A stretch of 64,000 nucleotides of DNA from JANQIO01 sp965601975 (GTDB lineage: Bacteria; Pseudomonadota; Gammaproteobacteria; Pseudomonadales; Halieaceae). Shown one piece after another: positions 9,037 to 17,575 of the stretch; the first letter of the stretch is position 1, and every line of letters starts with the position of its first letter. The notes beneath the pieces were generated by a model. That model did not search any database. It worked only from the letters and a program-made list of their open reading frames with translations, and was not told the DNA's origin. The stretch covers positions 62,001-126,000 of the forward strand of contig OZ271856.1 in the NCBI GenBank assembly GCA_965601975.1. The letters run 5' to 3'. Position numbers and translations under genes: made by a program.

Positions 9037-10682
9037 ACCCCCCCGTCGAACCGGTTGAGCTGCCGCCGCGCTATTACCTCGGCAATTTCCAGCGGCTCTG
9101 CGACACGGTAGTGACGCAGTACGCCGATCTTCTCACCGCGGAGGAAACGGAGTTCCTAGCATGCTTCGCCGACGCCAGCGAAGAGGCCCGCTGCCTGTTT
9201 GTGCGGTTGGTCTCGCGCCGCGGCCCGCTGTTTCGCAGCGAGGCGCTGAGCTACCCCGAGCTGGGGGAGCTGGGGCCCATACTCGATGAGTGTCTCGCGG
9301 CGGGATTGTTCCTGCGCGAGGATGAACCCGACTTTCCCACCCTCGCAGCACTGCTGCGCAAGGCGGAGCTGGTGGAGATCTACGGTGTGCCGGCCGCGGC
9401 GCGAAAGGCGGAACTGGTGGCGGCCCTGTATGCCGAGTGCACGGAAGCGTTTCTGCTGCAGCGCTGGCGTGACTGGTGCGGCGAAGATCGCTGGCTGGTG
9501 GCCCCCAACCACGTCGAGGTGGTGGAACTGTTCAAGCTGCTGTTCTTCGGCAACAGCTACCAGGACCTGTCGGAGTTCGTGGTCAGCGACCTGGGCTTCG
9601 CCAGCTACCAGCCCTACCCGCTGGCAGCGGACTACCGCCTGTTTGGCGATCGCGGGCAGATCGACGAATACCGTGAACTCACCGCCCTGAAATCCGCCTA
9701 CAAGGCGGCGGTGGCCGCGGATGATCCCGGCACCGTGGTGGCGGTAGCGCGACTGCTGGCGGATTCAGGAACCGGCCCCGCCACCGAAGCCCTGCGGGAC
9801 GGGCTGCGCAACCGGGTGGCGCGGCAGCTGGAACGCTACGACATGGTGGGCGAGGCCCAAGCGGTCTACGCCGTCTGCGGCCAGCACCCCGCCCGTCAGC
9901 GCCGGGCGCGATTGCTGGCGGAAAGCGACCCGGGCGCCGCCCTGAATCTCTGTCGCGAAATCCAGCACGACCCCTGGTGCGAGGCCGAGGTGGATTTCGC
10001 GCGCCGCACCCTGCCGACCTTGTCGAAACGGCTGGGCCTGGAAGCGGAACCGGCTCGCCGCGACCGCTTCGCCGAGGACCACCTGGCCCTGACCTATTCC
10101 ACGCCGGTGGAGTTGGCCGCAGCGCAGCACTACGCAGAGACCTGGCCCGAGGTGCACTACGTGGAAAACTGGCTGGTCAACGCGAGCTTCGGGCTCGCCT
10201 TCTGGGAGCAGATCTTCGCGCCGGTGCCGGGGGCGTTTATCAACCCGTTCCAGGCCGCGCCGCTGGATATGTACAGCCGCAATTTCCACGCCGCACGCCG
10301 CGAGATAATCGACGAACGTCTCGAACACCTGGCGGACGCGGATATCGCCGCCGAACTGCTGGCGGCCTTCGATCGGCATCACGGCACCACCAATAGCTGG
10401 GTGGGCTGGCGCGGCGCCTCTCCGGACTTGTTGGAAACCGTGTTCACCACCATTCCCCGGGAGCACTGGCTGGCCATCTGGCGGCGCCTGCTGTTCGACC
10501 CGGAGGCCAATCGTAACGGCTGTCCGGACCTGATTGCCCTGGACCCCGGTGCGGACTATTGCCTGATCGAGGTGAAAGGCCCCGGTGACCAGCTGCAGCT
10601 CAACCAGCGCCGCTGGCTGCGCTTTTTCAAGGCCGAGGGCATTCCCGCCCGGGTGGCGAAGGTGACCTGGGTCGATGCCTGA
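9033..10682 (+). CDS. FAN1-like VRR-NUC domain structure-specific nuclease
   Basis: A 549-residue bacterial homologue of the FAN1 interstrand-crosslink repair nuclease. The C-terminal VRR-NUC domain has the PD-(D/E)xK active site as CPDLIAL (Asp499) and EVKG (Glu513, Lys515), with an upstream conserved Glu/Trp region (GTTNSWVGWRGASPDLLE). The N-terminal part is helical, as in bacterial FAN1 (SAP-like/TPR region). The GTG at 9033 overlapping the preceding stop is preferred; the open frame extends further back but only as an overlap with the transporter gene. The 3' end overlaps the helicase gene by eight bases, a nuclease-helicase pairing known from Pseudomonas. Confidence 0.88.
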   Translation: MNPPVEPVELPPRYYLGNFQRLCDTVVTQYADLLTAEETEFLACFADASEEARCLFVRLVSRRGPLFRSEALSYPELGELGPILDECLAAGLFLREDEPDFPTLAALLRKAELVEIYGVPAAARKAELVAALYAECTEAFLLQRWRDWCGEDRWLVAPNHVEVVELFKLLFFGNSYQDLSEFVVSDLGFASYQPYPLAADYRLFGDRGQIDEYRELTALKSAYKAAVAADDPGTVVAVARLLADSGTGPATEALRDGLRNRVARQLERYDMVGEAQAVYAVCGQHPARQRRARLLAESDPGAALNLCREIQHDPWCEAEVDFARRTLPTLSKRLGLEAEPARRDRFAEDHLALTYSTPVELAAAQHYAETWPEVHYVENWLVNASFGLAFWEQIFAPVPGAFINPFQAAPLDMYSRNFHAARREIIDERLEHLADADIAAELLAAFDRHHGTTNSWVGWRGASPDLLETVFTTIPREHWLAIWRRLLFDPEANRNGCPDLIALDPGADYCLIEVKGPGDQLQLNQRRWLRFFKAEGIPARVAKVTWVDA

Positions 10683-12945
10683 GATTCGGCTCGCCGTGCG
10701 GGAACTGGCGGACTTCTGTCATCGCAGCGGTGATATCGACTACCGCTTCACGCCGTCTCCCAGTGCCGAGCAGGGCATTGCCGGGCACCAGCTGCTGCAG
10801 TCCCGGCGCAGCTACACCGCCGAACACCCGCTGGAAGCGGTGATCCCCTTTGAGGAATTCGACCTGAAGCTGTCAGGCCGCGCCGATGGGTACGATGCTG
10901 AAGAACCACTGCTGGAAGAGATCAAGACCTGCCGGGTCAAGCGCGAGGACATCCCCCCCGCGGTGGAAGCCCTGCACTGGGCCCAGCTGATGCTCTACGG
11001 CGGCCTGCTGTGCCGCGGCGAGAACGTGGAGGAAGTCACCCTGGTGCTGACCTACTACAACGTGGACAGCGGCGACGAGTGGCCGCGGCGGGAGCGCCGG
11101 GGCCGGGAGGAACTGCTGGCTTTCCTGGAAGATGCCCTGCAACGCATGGGGGACTGGCTGCGCCGGCAGCACCGTTGGCAGGCAGCGCGGGATACGAGTC
11201 TCGCCGACCTGCCGTTCCCGTACGGGGAGTTTCGCGGCGGCCAGCGGGACATGGCAGAGACCGTCTACAAGTGCATTGCCCAACAGGGGCAGGTATTGCT
11301 GGAGGCGCCCACCGGCACCGGCAAGACCGCCGCGGTGCTGTACCCGGCCCTGAAAGCCATGGCGACCGGCCGCCACGAACGGGTGGCTTTCGTGACCGCG
11401 CGCACCGTGGGGCGCCGCGCCGCCGAGGACACCCTGCGCGACCTTGAAGCGGTCGGCATGTCCCTGCGACGTTTGAGTCTTACGGCAAAAGACGCCGTCT
11501 GTTTTTCCCCCGGCAGGGCCTGTGTGGCGGAAGACTGCGAGTTCGCCGCGGGTTACTACGACCGGCTACCGGCGGCCCTGGACGCCGCCATGGAGCGGCC
11601 GGACCTGGACCGCGGCACCATCGAAATCATCGCCCGCGAACGCGCGGTCTGCCCCTACCAGCTCGGCATGGACCTGCTGCCGTGGGTGGACCTGTGCATC
11701 GGCGATATCCACTACGTCTACAGCTTCCACGCCTCGGTGGCGGGACAGTTCGCCGAGCAGGGCCTGCGCTGGAGCCTGCTGCTGGACGAGGCCCACAACC
11801 TGCCCCAGCGGGCGCGGGATATGTACAGCAGCGAGTTGAAGAAGTCGGCGCTGATGGCGGCGAAGCGTGAAACGAGCGGCACCGTGAAGAAGGCGCTCGA
11901 TCGCTGCAATCGCCTGTTGCTGGCGCTGGACAAGGAAGACTGGCAGGAGGATGAGTTCGACAGTCGGCCCGAGCCGCCGGGGGACCTGGGCAATGCCCTG
12001 CAGGGCTTTGTCGCCGGCGTCGGCGAACAGCTTGCGGCCTCGGCCACGTACCTGCAGTCGCGCCCGGCGCTGCTGGATTTCTACTTCGACTGCCTGCAGT
12101 TCCAGCGGGTGCTGGAAGTCTATGGCGACGACTATCGCTTCGAGATGCACCGGGATGGCGGCAAGCAGGGCCTGCGGGTGTCGTTGCGCTGCCTGGATGC
12201 CGCCCGGCTGCTGGCGGACAAGCAGGGCCAGCCCCTGTCGGTCACGGCCTTTTCTGCCACGGTGTCGCCCCCGGGCTGGATGCTGAAGGAGTTGGGTTTC
12301 ACTGACGCGGCGGTATTCCAGTCGCTGCCGTCGCCCTTTGCCCCCGAGCAGCTAAACGTCGAGATCAACACCGGGCTCGACACCCGCTACCGGGCCCGAC
12401 AGCAGAGCCTGCCGGGGGTCGCCCGCGCCATTGCCGACTGGCTGACACAGCACCCGGGTAACTGCATCGTCTACTTCAGTGCCTACGCCTATATGCGGAA
12501 TGTGTTGGACCAGGTGGAGCCGCTGATCGACGGTCGACACCTGTGCGTGCAGGCGCGGGACTGGCGCGAGACCGAACGCACCGCGCTGCTGCAGACCCTT
12601 GGGGAGCGGCGCGACGTGGCGGCCTTCTGCATCCTGGGCGGTGTGTTCGGCGAAGGCATCGACCTGCCCGGTGAAGCGCTGTCCAGCGTGGTCGTGGTGG
12701 GCGCGGGCCTGCCCCAGTTCAATCGCGAGCGTGAAGTGTTGCGGGACTACTACCAGCAACGGCTGGGCCAGGGTTTTGAATACGCTTACCTGTACCCGGG
12801 CATGCAGCGGGTCAGCCAGGCCATCGGCCGGGTGATCCGGCGCGAAAGTGATACGGGGAATGCGCTGCTGATCGACCCGCGCTATGCGGAACCGGCTTAC
12901 CGGGCGTTGCTGCCGCCCTGGTGGGATTACTCCTCGCCGGGGTAG
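10675..12945 (+). CDS. Rad3/XPD-like (DinG-type) helicase with N-terminal PD-(D/E)xK domain
   Basis: A 756-residue superfamily 2 DNA helicase. Walker A is TGTGKT (213-218) and the DEAH box is at 371-374. Four cysteines, Cys276, Cys283, Cys288 and Cys326, form the 4Fe-4S ligand set of Rad3/XPD/DinG helicases. Before the motor, residues about 60-90 hold GRAD (Asp71) and EEIK (Glu82, Lys84), a RecB/Cas4-like PD-(D/E)xK nuclease signature, so the protein is probably a nuclease-helicase fusion. It is translationally coupled to the FAN1 gene by an 8-base overlap, suggesting joint crosslink or replication-fork repair. Its stop overlaps the convergent periplasmic-protein gene. Confidence 0.87.
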   Translation: MPEIRLAVRELADFCHRSGDIDYRFTPSPSAEQGIAGHQLLQSRRSYTAEHPLEAVIPFEEFDLKLSGRADGYDAEEPLLEEIKTCRVKREDIPPAVEALHWAQLMLYGGLLCRGENVEEVTLVLTYYNVDSGDEWPRRERRGREELLAFLEDALQRMGDWLRRQHRWQAARDTSLADLPFPYGEFRGGQRDMAETVYKCIAQQGQVLLEAPTGTGKTAAVLYPALKAMATGRHERVAFVTARTVGRRAAEDTLRDLEAVGMSLRRLSLTAKDAVCFSPGRACVAEDCEFAAGYYDRLPAALDAAMERPDLDRGTIEIIARERAVCPYQLGMDLLPWVDLCIGDIHYVYSFHASVAGQFAEQGLRWSLLLDEAHNLPQRARDMYSSELKKSALMAAKRETSGTVKKALDRCNRLLLALDKEDWQEDEFDSRPEPPGDLGNALQGFVAGVGEQLAASATYLQSRPALLDFYFDCLQFQRVLEVYGDDYRFEMHRDGGKQGLRVSLRCLDAARLLADKQGQPLSVTAFSATVSPPGWMLKELGFTDAAVFQSLPSPFAPEQLNVEINTGLDTRYRARQQSLPGVARAIADWLTQHPGNCIVYFSAYAYMRNVLDQVEPLIDGRHLCVQARDWRETERTALLQTLGERRDVAAFCILGGVFGEGIDLPGEALSSVVVVGAGLPQFNREREVLRDYYQQRLGQGFEYAYLYPGMQRVSQAIGRVIRRESDTGNALLIDPRYAEPAYRALLPPWWDYSSPG

Positions 12946-13583
12946 CGGTACTCGATCTCGACCTTCTGGGAGCGCCCGCGGTCGTTCTTCAGGTTGGAAA
13001 TGCCCTCGAAGCGCAGCAGCCGCTGGGAGTCGCGGTCATAGGTGAGCTCGATGGGGTCGATCAGGTTGCCCAGCAGCCAGGAGTCGAGGCGGATCTGCAG
13101 GCACAGCTTGTCGTTCTCGCAGGCCTGTTCGCGGCTGGCGCGCATCTTGATGGGATCGTCGCGACCCACCATGCGGAACGGGAACTTCACTTCCTCGCCC
13201 TCGGCCAGGTCTTGCCACTGCAGGCGCACGAAATTGTCGAAGCCTGCGTCGACCACGGCGTCGGTCTCTGCGCGGTCGATGATCTCTTCGCGGTCCGACC
13301 GGTAGTCCCTGAACGTCAGCACCGGGGCCTTCTTGCTGGGCTCGTAGTCCAGTTCCTTGCTGGCGATCAGCTCCTCATTGGGGCGCAGGTAGAACACGCT
13401 GCACCTCAGAGAGTCGTCGCTGCAGTAGTACTGCTCCAGGTAGATCAGCTCGCCGCTGTCAGGATCACGGGCTTCGCCGATGATGTCGGGGCTGGTGTCC
13501 GGCGCGGCCGGGAGCTCTGTGTTGGCGAACGCCGTACTGGCCACCAGAACGAGACCGAACACACTAGGCTGGATGAACTTCAC
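12927..13583 (-). CDS. periplasmic protein of unknown function (ECF/ChrR locus)
   Basis: A 218-residue secreted protein: a GTG start at 13583 gives KFIQPSVFGLVLVASTAFA, a typical Sec signal peptide, followed by a mature acidic domain. A longer frame upstream exists but would bury the signal peptide. The mature part has two cysteine pairs (YYCSDDSLRCS and CENDKLC) that could form disulfides. No family recognised. It is the last gene of the five-gene minus-strand operon facing the ECF sigma factor, so it is probably part of that stress regulon. Its start lies inside the 3' end of the DUF2878 gene (20-base overlap). Confidence 0.7.
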   Translation of the reverse strand: MKFIQPSVFGLVLVASTAFANTELPAAPDTSPDIIGEARDPDSGELIYLEQYYCSDDSLRCSVFYLRPNEELIASKELDYEPSKKAPVLTFRDYRSDREEIIDRAETDAVVDAGFDNFVRLQWQDLAEGEEVKFPFRMVGRDDPIKMRASREQACENDKLCLQIRLDSWLLGNLIDPIELTYDRDSQRLLRFEGISNLKNDRGRSQKVEIEYRYPGEE

Positions 13584-14106
13584 CACCGTTCTCCTCTTCG
13601 TTTTCAAACCACAGCCGCGCGACCGTCGCGATGGCCGGGAACAGGGCGGCCCACAGCACGCCGATGAAGGCCAGCCCGTAGACCGGGTCGGCAAAACCGA
13701 CCGCGCTCATGGATGTGCCCGCGTAGTAGCTGCCGACGCCGCCCATGGCGCCGAGAATGGCCGCCAGCACGGGCGCCCGCTGCAGGCCCACAAACGCGTG
13801 CTGGAAAGTGGTGGCCAGTACCGGCCACAGGCAGGTCAGCCAGAGGGGCGCCAGCGCCCGCTCACCGTCCAGCGTGAACAGGCCCACGGCAAACAGGGCC
13901 TGGTCCAGCACCAGTCCAAACAGTGCGACACCGGCGATGAAGGCCAGTTCCCGGTTGCCGCGCCCCAGCCACAGCTGGTGAATCACGATGTGGGCCAGCG
14001 CCACAGCCGGCGCGATCACCAGCGACTGGCTGGAGACGATGGCCAACCAGCTGAGGTTGAACAGCAACCCGTTGCCGATTTTCTGTAACAGGCTGTCCTC
14101 AGGCAA
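13564..14106 (-). CDS. DUF2878-like inner-membrane protein
   Basis: A roughly 180-residue hydrophobic protein with five to six membrane segments and no catalytic motif. Size, hydrophobicity and position after cfa and DUF1365 match DUF2878 proteins of ChrR-controlled loci. The TTG at 14106 is chosen because it overlaps the cfa stop and precedes the first conserved-looking segment (NGLLFNLSWLAIV); upstream codons are antisense-like shadow of cfa. Function unknown. Confidence 0.65.
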   Translation of the reverse strand: MPEDSLLQKIGNGLLFNLSWLAIVSSQSLVIAPAVALAHIVIHQLWLGRGNRELAFIAGVALFGLVLDQALFAVGLFTLDGERALAPLWLTCLWPVLATTFQHAFVGLQRAPVLAAILGAMGGVGSYYAGTSMSAVGFADPVYGLAFIGVLWAALFPAIATVARLWFENEEENGGEVHPA

Positions 14107-15355
14107 AACGGTATCCCGGCTTGGCGAAGGTGAGTTGCACGGTGCCGATGACCCGCTCGCGGAAGCCGCCTTCGCAGTAGCACAGATAGAACTCCCACAT
14201 GCGAATGAAGGTTTCGTCAAAGCCCTGACGGCGCACCTCTTCGATGTGGTCGAAGAAGCGCTCGCGCCAGACCTTGAGGGTGTCGGCGTAGTGGTCGGTG
14301 ATGTCCCGCAGGTGCACCATCTGCATGTCGGTGTCGTCGCGCAGGTGGCGGCTGATGACTTCCACCGAGGGCAGGCAGCCGCCCGGGAAGATGTAGCGCT
14401 TGATGAAGTCCACGGAATCCCGGGCCTGCTCGTAGCGCTGGTCCACCATGGTGATGGCCTGGATGGCCATGAGGCCGTTGGGCTTGAGCAGCGACGAGCA
14501 CTTGGCGAAATAGTCGGAGTAGAACTGGTGGCCCACCGCCTCGATCATCTCCACCGAGACCAGCTTGTCGTAGGTGCCTTCCAGCTCGCGGTAATCCTTG
14601 AGCAGCAGCGTGATGCGATCCTCGAGGCCTTCTTCGCGGACCCGCTCACAGGCTTTTTCGTACTGCTCCTGCGAGATCGTGGTGGTCGTGACGCGGCAGC
14701 CGTAGTGCTTGGCGGCGTGGACGGCGAGGCCGCCCCAGCCGGTGCCAATCTCCAGCAGGTGGTCGTCCGCGGTCAGCTGAAGCTGCTGGCACAGCAGGTC
14801 GAGCTTGTGGCTTGCTGCCTGCTCCAGGCTGGCGCCCCGGCTCGGGAACACTGCAGAGGAGTACATCATGCTCTCGTCGAGGAACAGCTCGAAGAACTCA
14901 TTGCCGAGGTCGTAGTGGGCCGAGATGTTGCGCTTCGAACCCGTGAGCGTGTTGCTGTTGAGGGCATGGGCAATGGCCAGGCCCAGTTTGCGCCACCAGG
15001 CCTTGCCCTGGTTCATGCTGGTCAGGATGGCCAGGTTGGCGGTGAACACGCGGATGACCTCGGTCAGCGCCGGGGAGGACCAGTCGCCCTCCATGTAGGC
15101 CTCGCCGGACCCCAGCGCACCGCCGGTCAGCACCTTGCGGTAGACGTCTTCGTTGTTCACGAAGATCTCGGCGTGGGGCTCGCCGTCCCGGTTGACGTCG
15201 CCGTAGGTCTGCACCTCGCCATTTTCATGAATGGTGAGGGAGCCGATCTTCAGGTTGGTCAGCAGTCGCTGCATCGCCTTCCGGGCCAGGTCGTTGCCCA
15301 GGTTGCTGCTGCGGACCTGTGGCAGCCGGATTGCACGTACGCTGGCATCACTCAT
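14099..15355 (-). CDS. cfa: cyclopropane-fatty-acyl-phospholipid synthase
   Basis: Transfers a methylene group from S-adenosylmethionine to unsaturated acyl chains of membrane phospholipids. The 418-residue protein has an N-terminal lipid-binding region (GSLTIHENGEVQTYGD), the SAM-binding motif LLEIGTGWGGLAVHAA and the C-terminal FYLCYCEGGFRER element with the conserved active-site-region cysteine. It lies in an operon whose genes overlap end to start (8 bases with DUF1365). Cfa is a classic target of RpoE-ChrR singlet-oxygen regulons, fitting the divergent promoter described at 17437-17466. Confidence 0.95.
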   Translation of the reverse strand: MSDASVRAIRLPQVRSSNLGNDLARKAMQRLLTNLKIGSLTIHENGEVQTYGDVNRDGEPHAEIFVNNEDVYRKVLTGGALGSGEAYMEGDWSSPALTEVIRVFTANLAILTSMNQGKAWWRKLGLAIAHALNSNTLTGSKRNISAHYDLGNEFFELFLDESMMYSSAVFPSRGASLEQAASHKLDLLCQQLQLTADDHLLEIGTGWGGLAVHAAKHYGCRVTTTTISQEQYEKACERVREEGLEDRITLLLKDYRELEGTYDKLVSVEMIEAVGHQFYSDYFAKCSSLLKPNGLMAIQAITMVDQRYEQARDSVDFIKRYIFPGGCLPSVEVISRHLRDDTDMQMVHLRDITDHYADTLKVWRERFFDHIEEVRRQGFDETFIRMWEFYLCYCEGGFRERVIGTVQLTFAKPGYRFA

Positions 15356-16109
15356 TGGTTACACTCGCTGTCGATGGGGGATGGGGATGATAGGGATTGC
15401 CTTTCAGCCAGATCTTGAACGCCTCGTAGTAGATCCCCGCCGCAACCTTCGCGGTCATGACCGGGTAGCGCCACAGGAAGCGGCGCAGGCTGGAGGCGGT
15501 GATCTCGTGGCGCTGCAGGGACAGGGTTGCGTCGAACACGCGCTCACCGTCCTGGTGGTTGGCCAGGTGCAGGCAGAGCTTGTCTGCCGGTGAGTTGCTG
15601 TGCCAGTGGTATTCCATGTCCATGGGGTGGAAAGGCGACACGTGGAACGTCTTGTCAAAGCGCGTGCGCAGCCAGCCGCCGTCCTCGGGGGCGCGCAGCA
15701 CATAGGCGTGGCGCTCGTCCCAGGGGGTGTTGGTGACTTCCGCGACAATCGCTTCAAGGTGTTCGCCTGACTCGTCGTAGCAGTAGTAGCAGGCGATGGG
15801 ATTCATGATGTAGCCGAAGTAGCGCAGGTTCGCGAGCAGGTAGATCGGACCCTTCGGCCGGCGGCCGGTTGCTGCCAGCACCCGGTCGCGCACCTCGTCT
15901 TCCAGCGGCTTGGCCGGGTCGCCGAAAAAGTCCTCGCGCTTGAACCGCGCCAGGGCAGGGCGCTTCGCCGACCACAGCCAGCTTTTTTCGAAGAGCTCGG
16001 GCAGCTCGTCGAGCCGCAAAAACGGCATGAAGACCCGGTACTTGAAGTCGTGGGCCTTCGGCGTGGTGCGCCGGTGGCGCACCCAGCCTTCGTAGATGGC
16101 GCTCGTCAC
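15348..16109 (-). CDS. DUF1365 family protein
   Basis: A 253-residue protein with the DUF1365 opening IYEGWVRHRRTTPKAHDFKYR and the stretch NPIACYYCYDESGEHLEAIVAEVTNTPWDERHAYVL. The family almost always lies between an amine-oxidase-like FAD protein and a Cfa-type methyltransferase, exactly as here, and is inferred to act with them on membrane fatty acids. The reaction is not known. Both ends overlap neighbours by a few bases, so translation is coupled along the operon. Confidence 0.88.
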   Translation of the reverse strand: MTSAIYEGWVRHRRTTPKAHDFKYRVFMPFLRLDELPELFEKSWLWSAKRPALARFKREDFFGDPAKPLEDEVRDRVLAATGRRPKGPIYLLANLRYFGYIMNPIACYYCYDESGEHLEAIVAEVTNTPWDERHAYVLRAPEDGGWLRTRFDKTFHVSPFHPMDMEYHWHSNSPADKLCLHLANHQDGERVFDATLSLQRHEITASSLRRFLWRYPVMTAKVAAGIYYEAFKIWLKGNPYHPHPPSTASVTNE

Positions 16110-17404
16110 GCGGCGCTCACCAGCCGCGGCGCGTTGGCCGCCTGTTCGCGAATGGCCTCGGCCACCCGCAGAGCGCTGCGCACACCGTCTTCGTGGAAAC
16201 CGTTGTGCCAGTAGGCGCCGCAGTACCAGGTGCGCTGGCCGTTGATCTCACCCCAGCGCTCCTGGGCGGCCACCTGCTCCAGGCTGAAGACCGGGTGCGA
16301 GTAGGTGAAGCGGCCCAGAATCTTGTGGGGATTGATGGCGTTGGTGTGGTTCAGCGTCACACAGAATGTCTCGTTGGACTCGATGTTCTGCAGGATATTC
16401 ATATTGTAGGTCAGCACCGCCCGCTGCTCGTCTTCCAGCAGCAGGTAGTTCCAGGCTGACCAGGTCTTCGGGTCTTCCGGCAGCAAGCGGGTGTCGGTGT
16501 GCAGCACCACGTCGTTGTCCTGGTAGCCCATGGCGCCCAACACGCTCTGTTCGCTGTCACTGGGGTCGCCCAGCAGGGCCAGGGCCTGGTCGGAATGACA
16601 GGCAAATACCACCTGGTCGAACACCTGCTGGGAGCCGTCCTCGAATGCCAGCGTGACTGCGTCGATGCCGCGCAGCACCTGCTTCACCGGGTTGCCGGTG
16701 TGGATATTGTCCTTGAAGCCCGCCGTCAGCGGCGCAAGATACTCGCGGCTGCCGCCCTTGATGGTGCGCCACTGGGGGCGATTGCGGATGCTGAGCAGGC
16801 CGTGATTCTTGAAGAAGCGCACGAAGAACTGCAGCGGGAAACCCTGCATCACGTCGGTATCCGCGGACCAGATCGCCGAGCCCATCGGCACCAAATACTG
16901 GTCGATGAACGCCTGGCTGTACTTGTTGGCCTCCAGGTACTCACCCAGCGTGGTGTCGCTGTCGATGAAGCCCCCTTCCAGGTCCGCCACGGACTCGCTG
17001 TTGAAGCGCAGGATGTCCCGGACCATGCCCAGGAAGCGCGGCGAAACCAGGTTGCGGCGCTGGGCAAACAGGGTGTTCAGGCTCGAGCCCGCCCACTCCA
17101 GGCCCGTGCGCTTGTCGCTGACGCTGAAACTCATGCGGGTGGGCTGGTTTTCGACCCCCAGCTCGTCCAGCAGGGCGATGAAATTGGGGTAGGTCCAGTC
17201 GTTGTAGACGATGAAGCCGGTGTCGATGGCGTAGTCGCGGCCGCCCACCCGCACGTCCACCGTGGCCGTGTGGCCGCCAATGCGCGCTTCTGCTTCGAAA
17301 ACGTGCACATCGTGCCGGGATTGGGCGTCTTTTTGCAGGTGATAGGCACAGGCGAGGCCTGAAATCCCGCTGCCGACGACTGCTGTACGCTTGGAGGCGC
17401 TCAT
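16106..17404 (-). CDS. FAD/NAD(P)-dependent amine-oxidase-like oxidoreductase
   Basis: A 432-residue flavoprotein. The N terminus carries the dinucleotide-binding motif VVGSGISGLACAYHLQ with the following acidic residue in VHVFEAEARIGGHTATV, typical of the monoamine-oxidase/phytoene-desaturase fold. It is the first gene of the minus-strand operon with DUF1365 and cfa. The trio suggests modification of lipid acyl chains under photooxidative stress; the substrate is unknown. The ATG at 17404 lies about 26 bases after the transcription start predicted from the TGATCC-N18-TAAACA promoter. Confidence 0.88.
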   Translation of the reverse strand: MSASKRTAVVGSGISGLACAYHLQKDAQSRHDVHVFEAEARIGGHTATVDVRVGGRDYAIDTGFIVYNDWTYPNFIALLDELGVENQPTRMSFSVSDKRTGLEWAGSSLNTLFAQRRNLVSPRFLGMVRDILRFNSESVADLEGGFIDSDTTLGEYLEANKYSQAFIDQYLVPMGSAIWSADTDVMQGFPLQFFVRFFKNHGLLSIRNRPQWRTIKGGSREYLAPLTAGFKDNIHTGNPVKQVLRGIDAVTLAFEDGSQQVFDQVVFACHSDQALALLGDPSDSEQSVLGAMGYQDNDVVLHTDTRLLPEDPKTWSAWNYLLLEDEQRAVLTYNMNILQNIESNETFCVTLNHTNAINPHKILGRFTYSHPVFSLEQVAAQERWGEINGQRTWYCGAYWHNGFHEDGVRSALRVAEAIREQAANAPRLVSAA

Positions 17405-17436
17405 AAACCCTTGTCCTGTGGAGGTTTTGTTGCGGG

Positions 17437-17466
17437 TGTTTACGATTGGCCGAAATTAGCGGATCA
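17437..17466 (-). promoter_or_regulatory. ECF11 (RpoE/ChrR-type) promoter of the FAD-DUF1365-cfa operon
   Basis: Read on the minus strand: TGATCC (17466-17461), 18 bases, then TAAACA (17442-17437). This matches the TGATCC-N18-TAnnnA type of promoter used by RpoE of ChrR-controlled systems. The start codon of the operon follows at 17404. Confidence 0.72.
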
Positions 17467-17527
17467 TTGACGGTCCACGGTCATTTTTTGACCACATCCA
17501 CCCCAATGCCAGGATTCGCCACTTCGG

Positions 17528-17557
17528 TGATCTGCCGGCGCAACTTGAACGTAAATT
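17528..17557 (+). promoter_or_regulatory. autoregulatory ECF11-type promoter of the sigma-chrR operon
   Basis: TGATCT (17528-17533), 18-base spacer, TAAATT (17552-17557): the same architecture as the divergent promoter, one mismatch in the -35. The predicted start would fall close to the ribosome-binding site AGGAG (17564-17568), giving a very short leader. Autoregulation of this kind is usual for ECF sigma factors. Confidence 0.6.
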
Positions 17558-17575
17558 GTTCAAAGGAGAGCTCCT

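Noticed and set aside
13988..15418. A 476-codon plus-strand open frame
   Set aside because: Antisense shadow of cfa; repetitive His/Val/Gly/Gln-rich composition typical of reverse frames of GC-rich genes.
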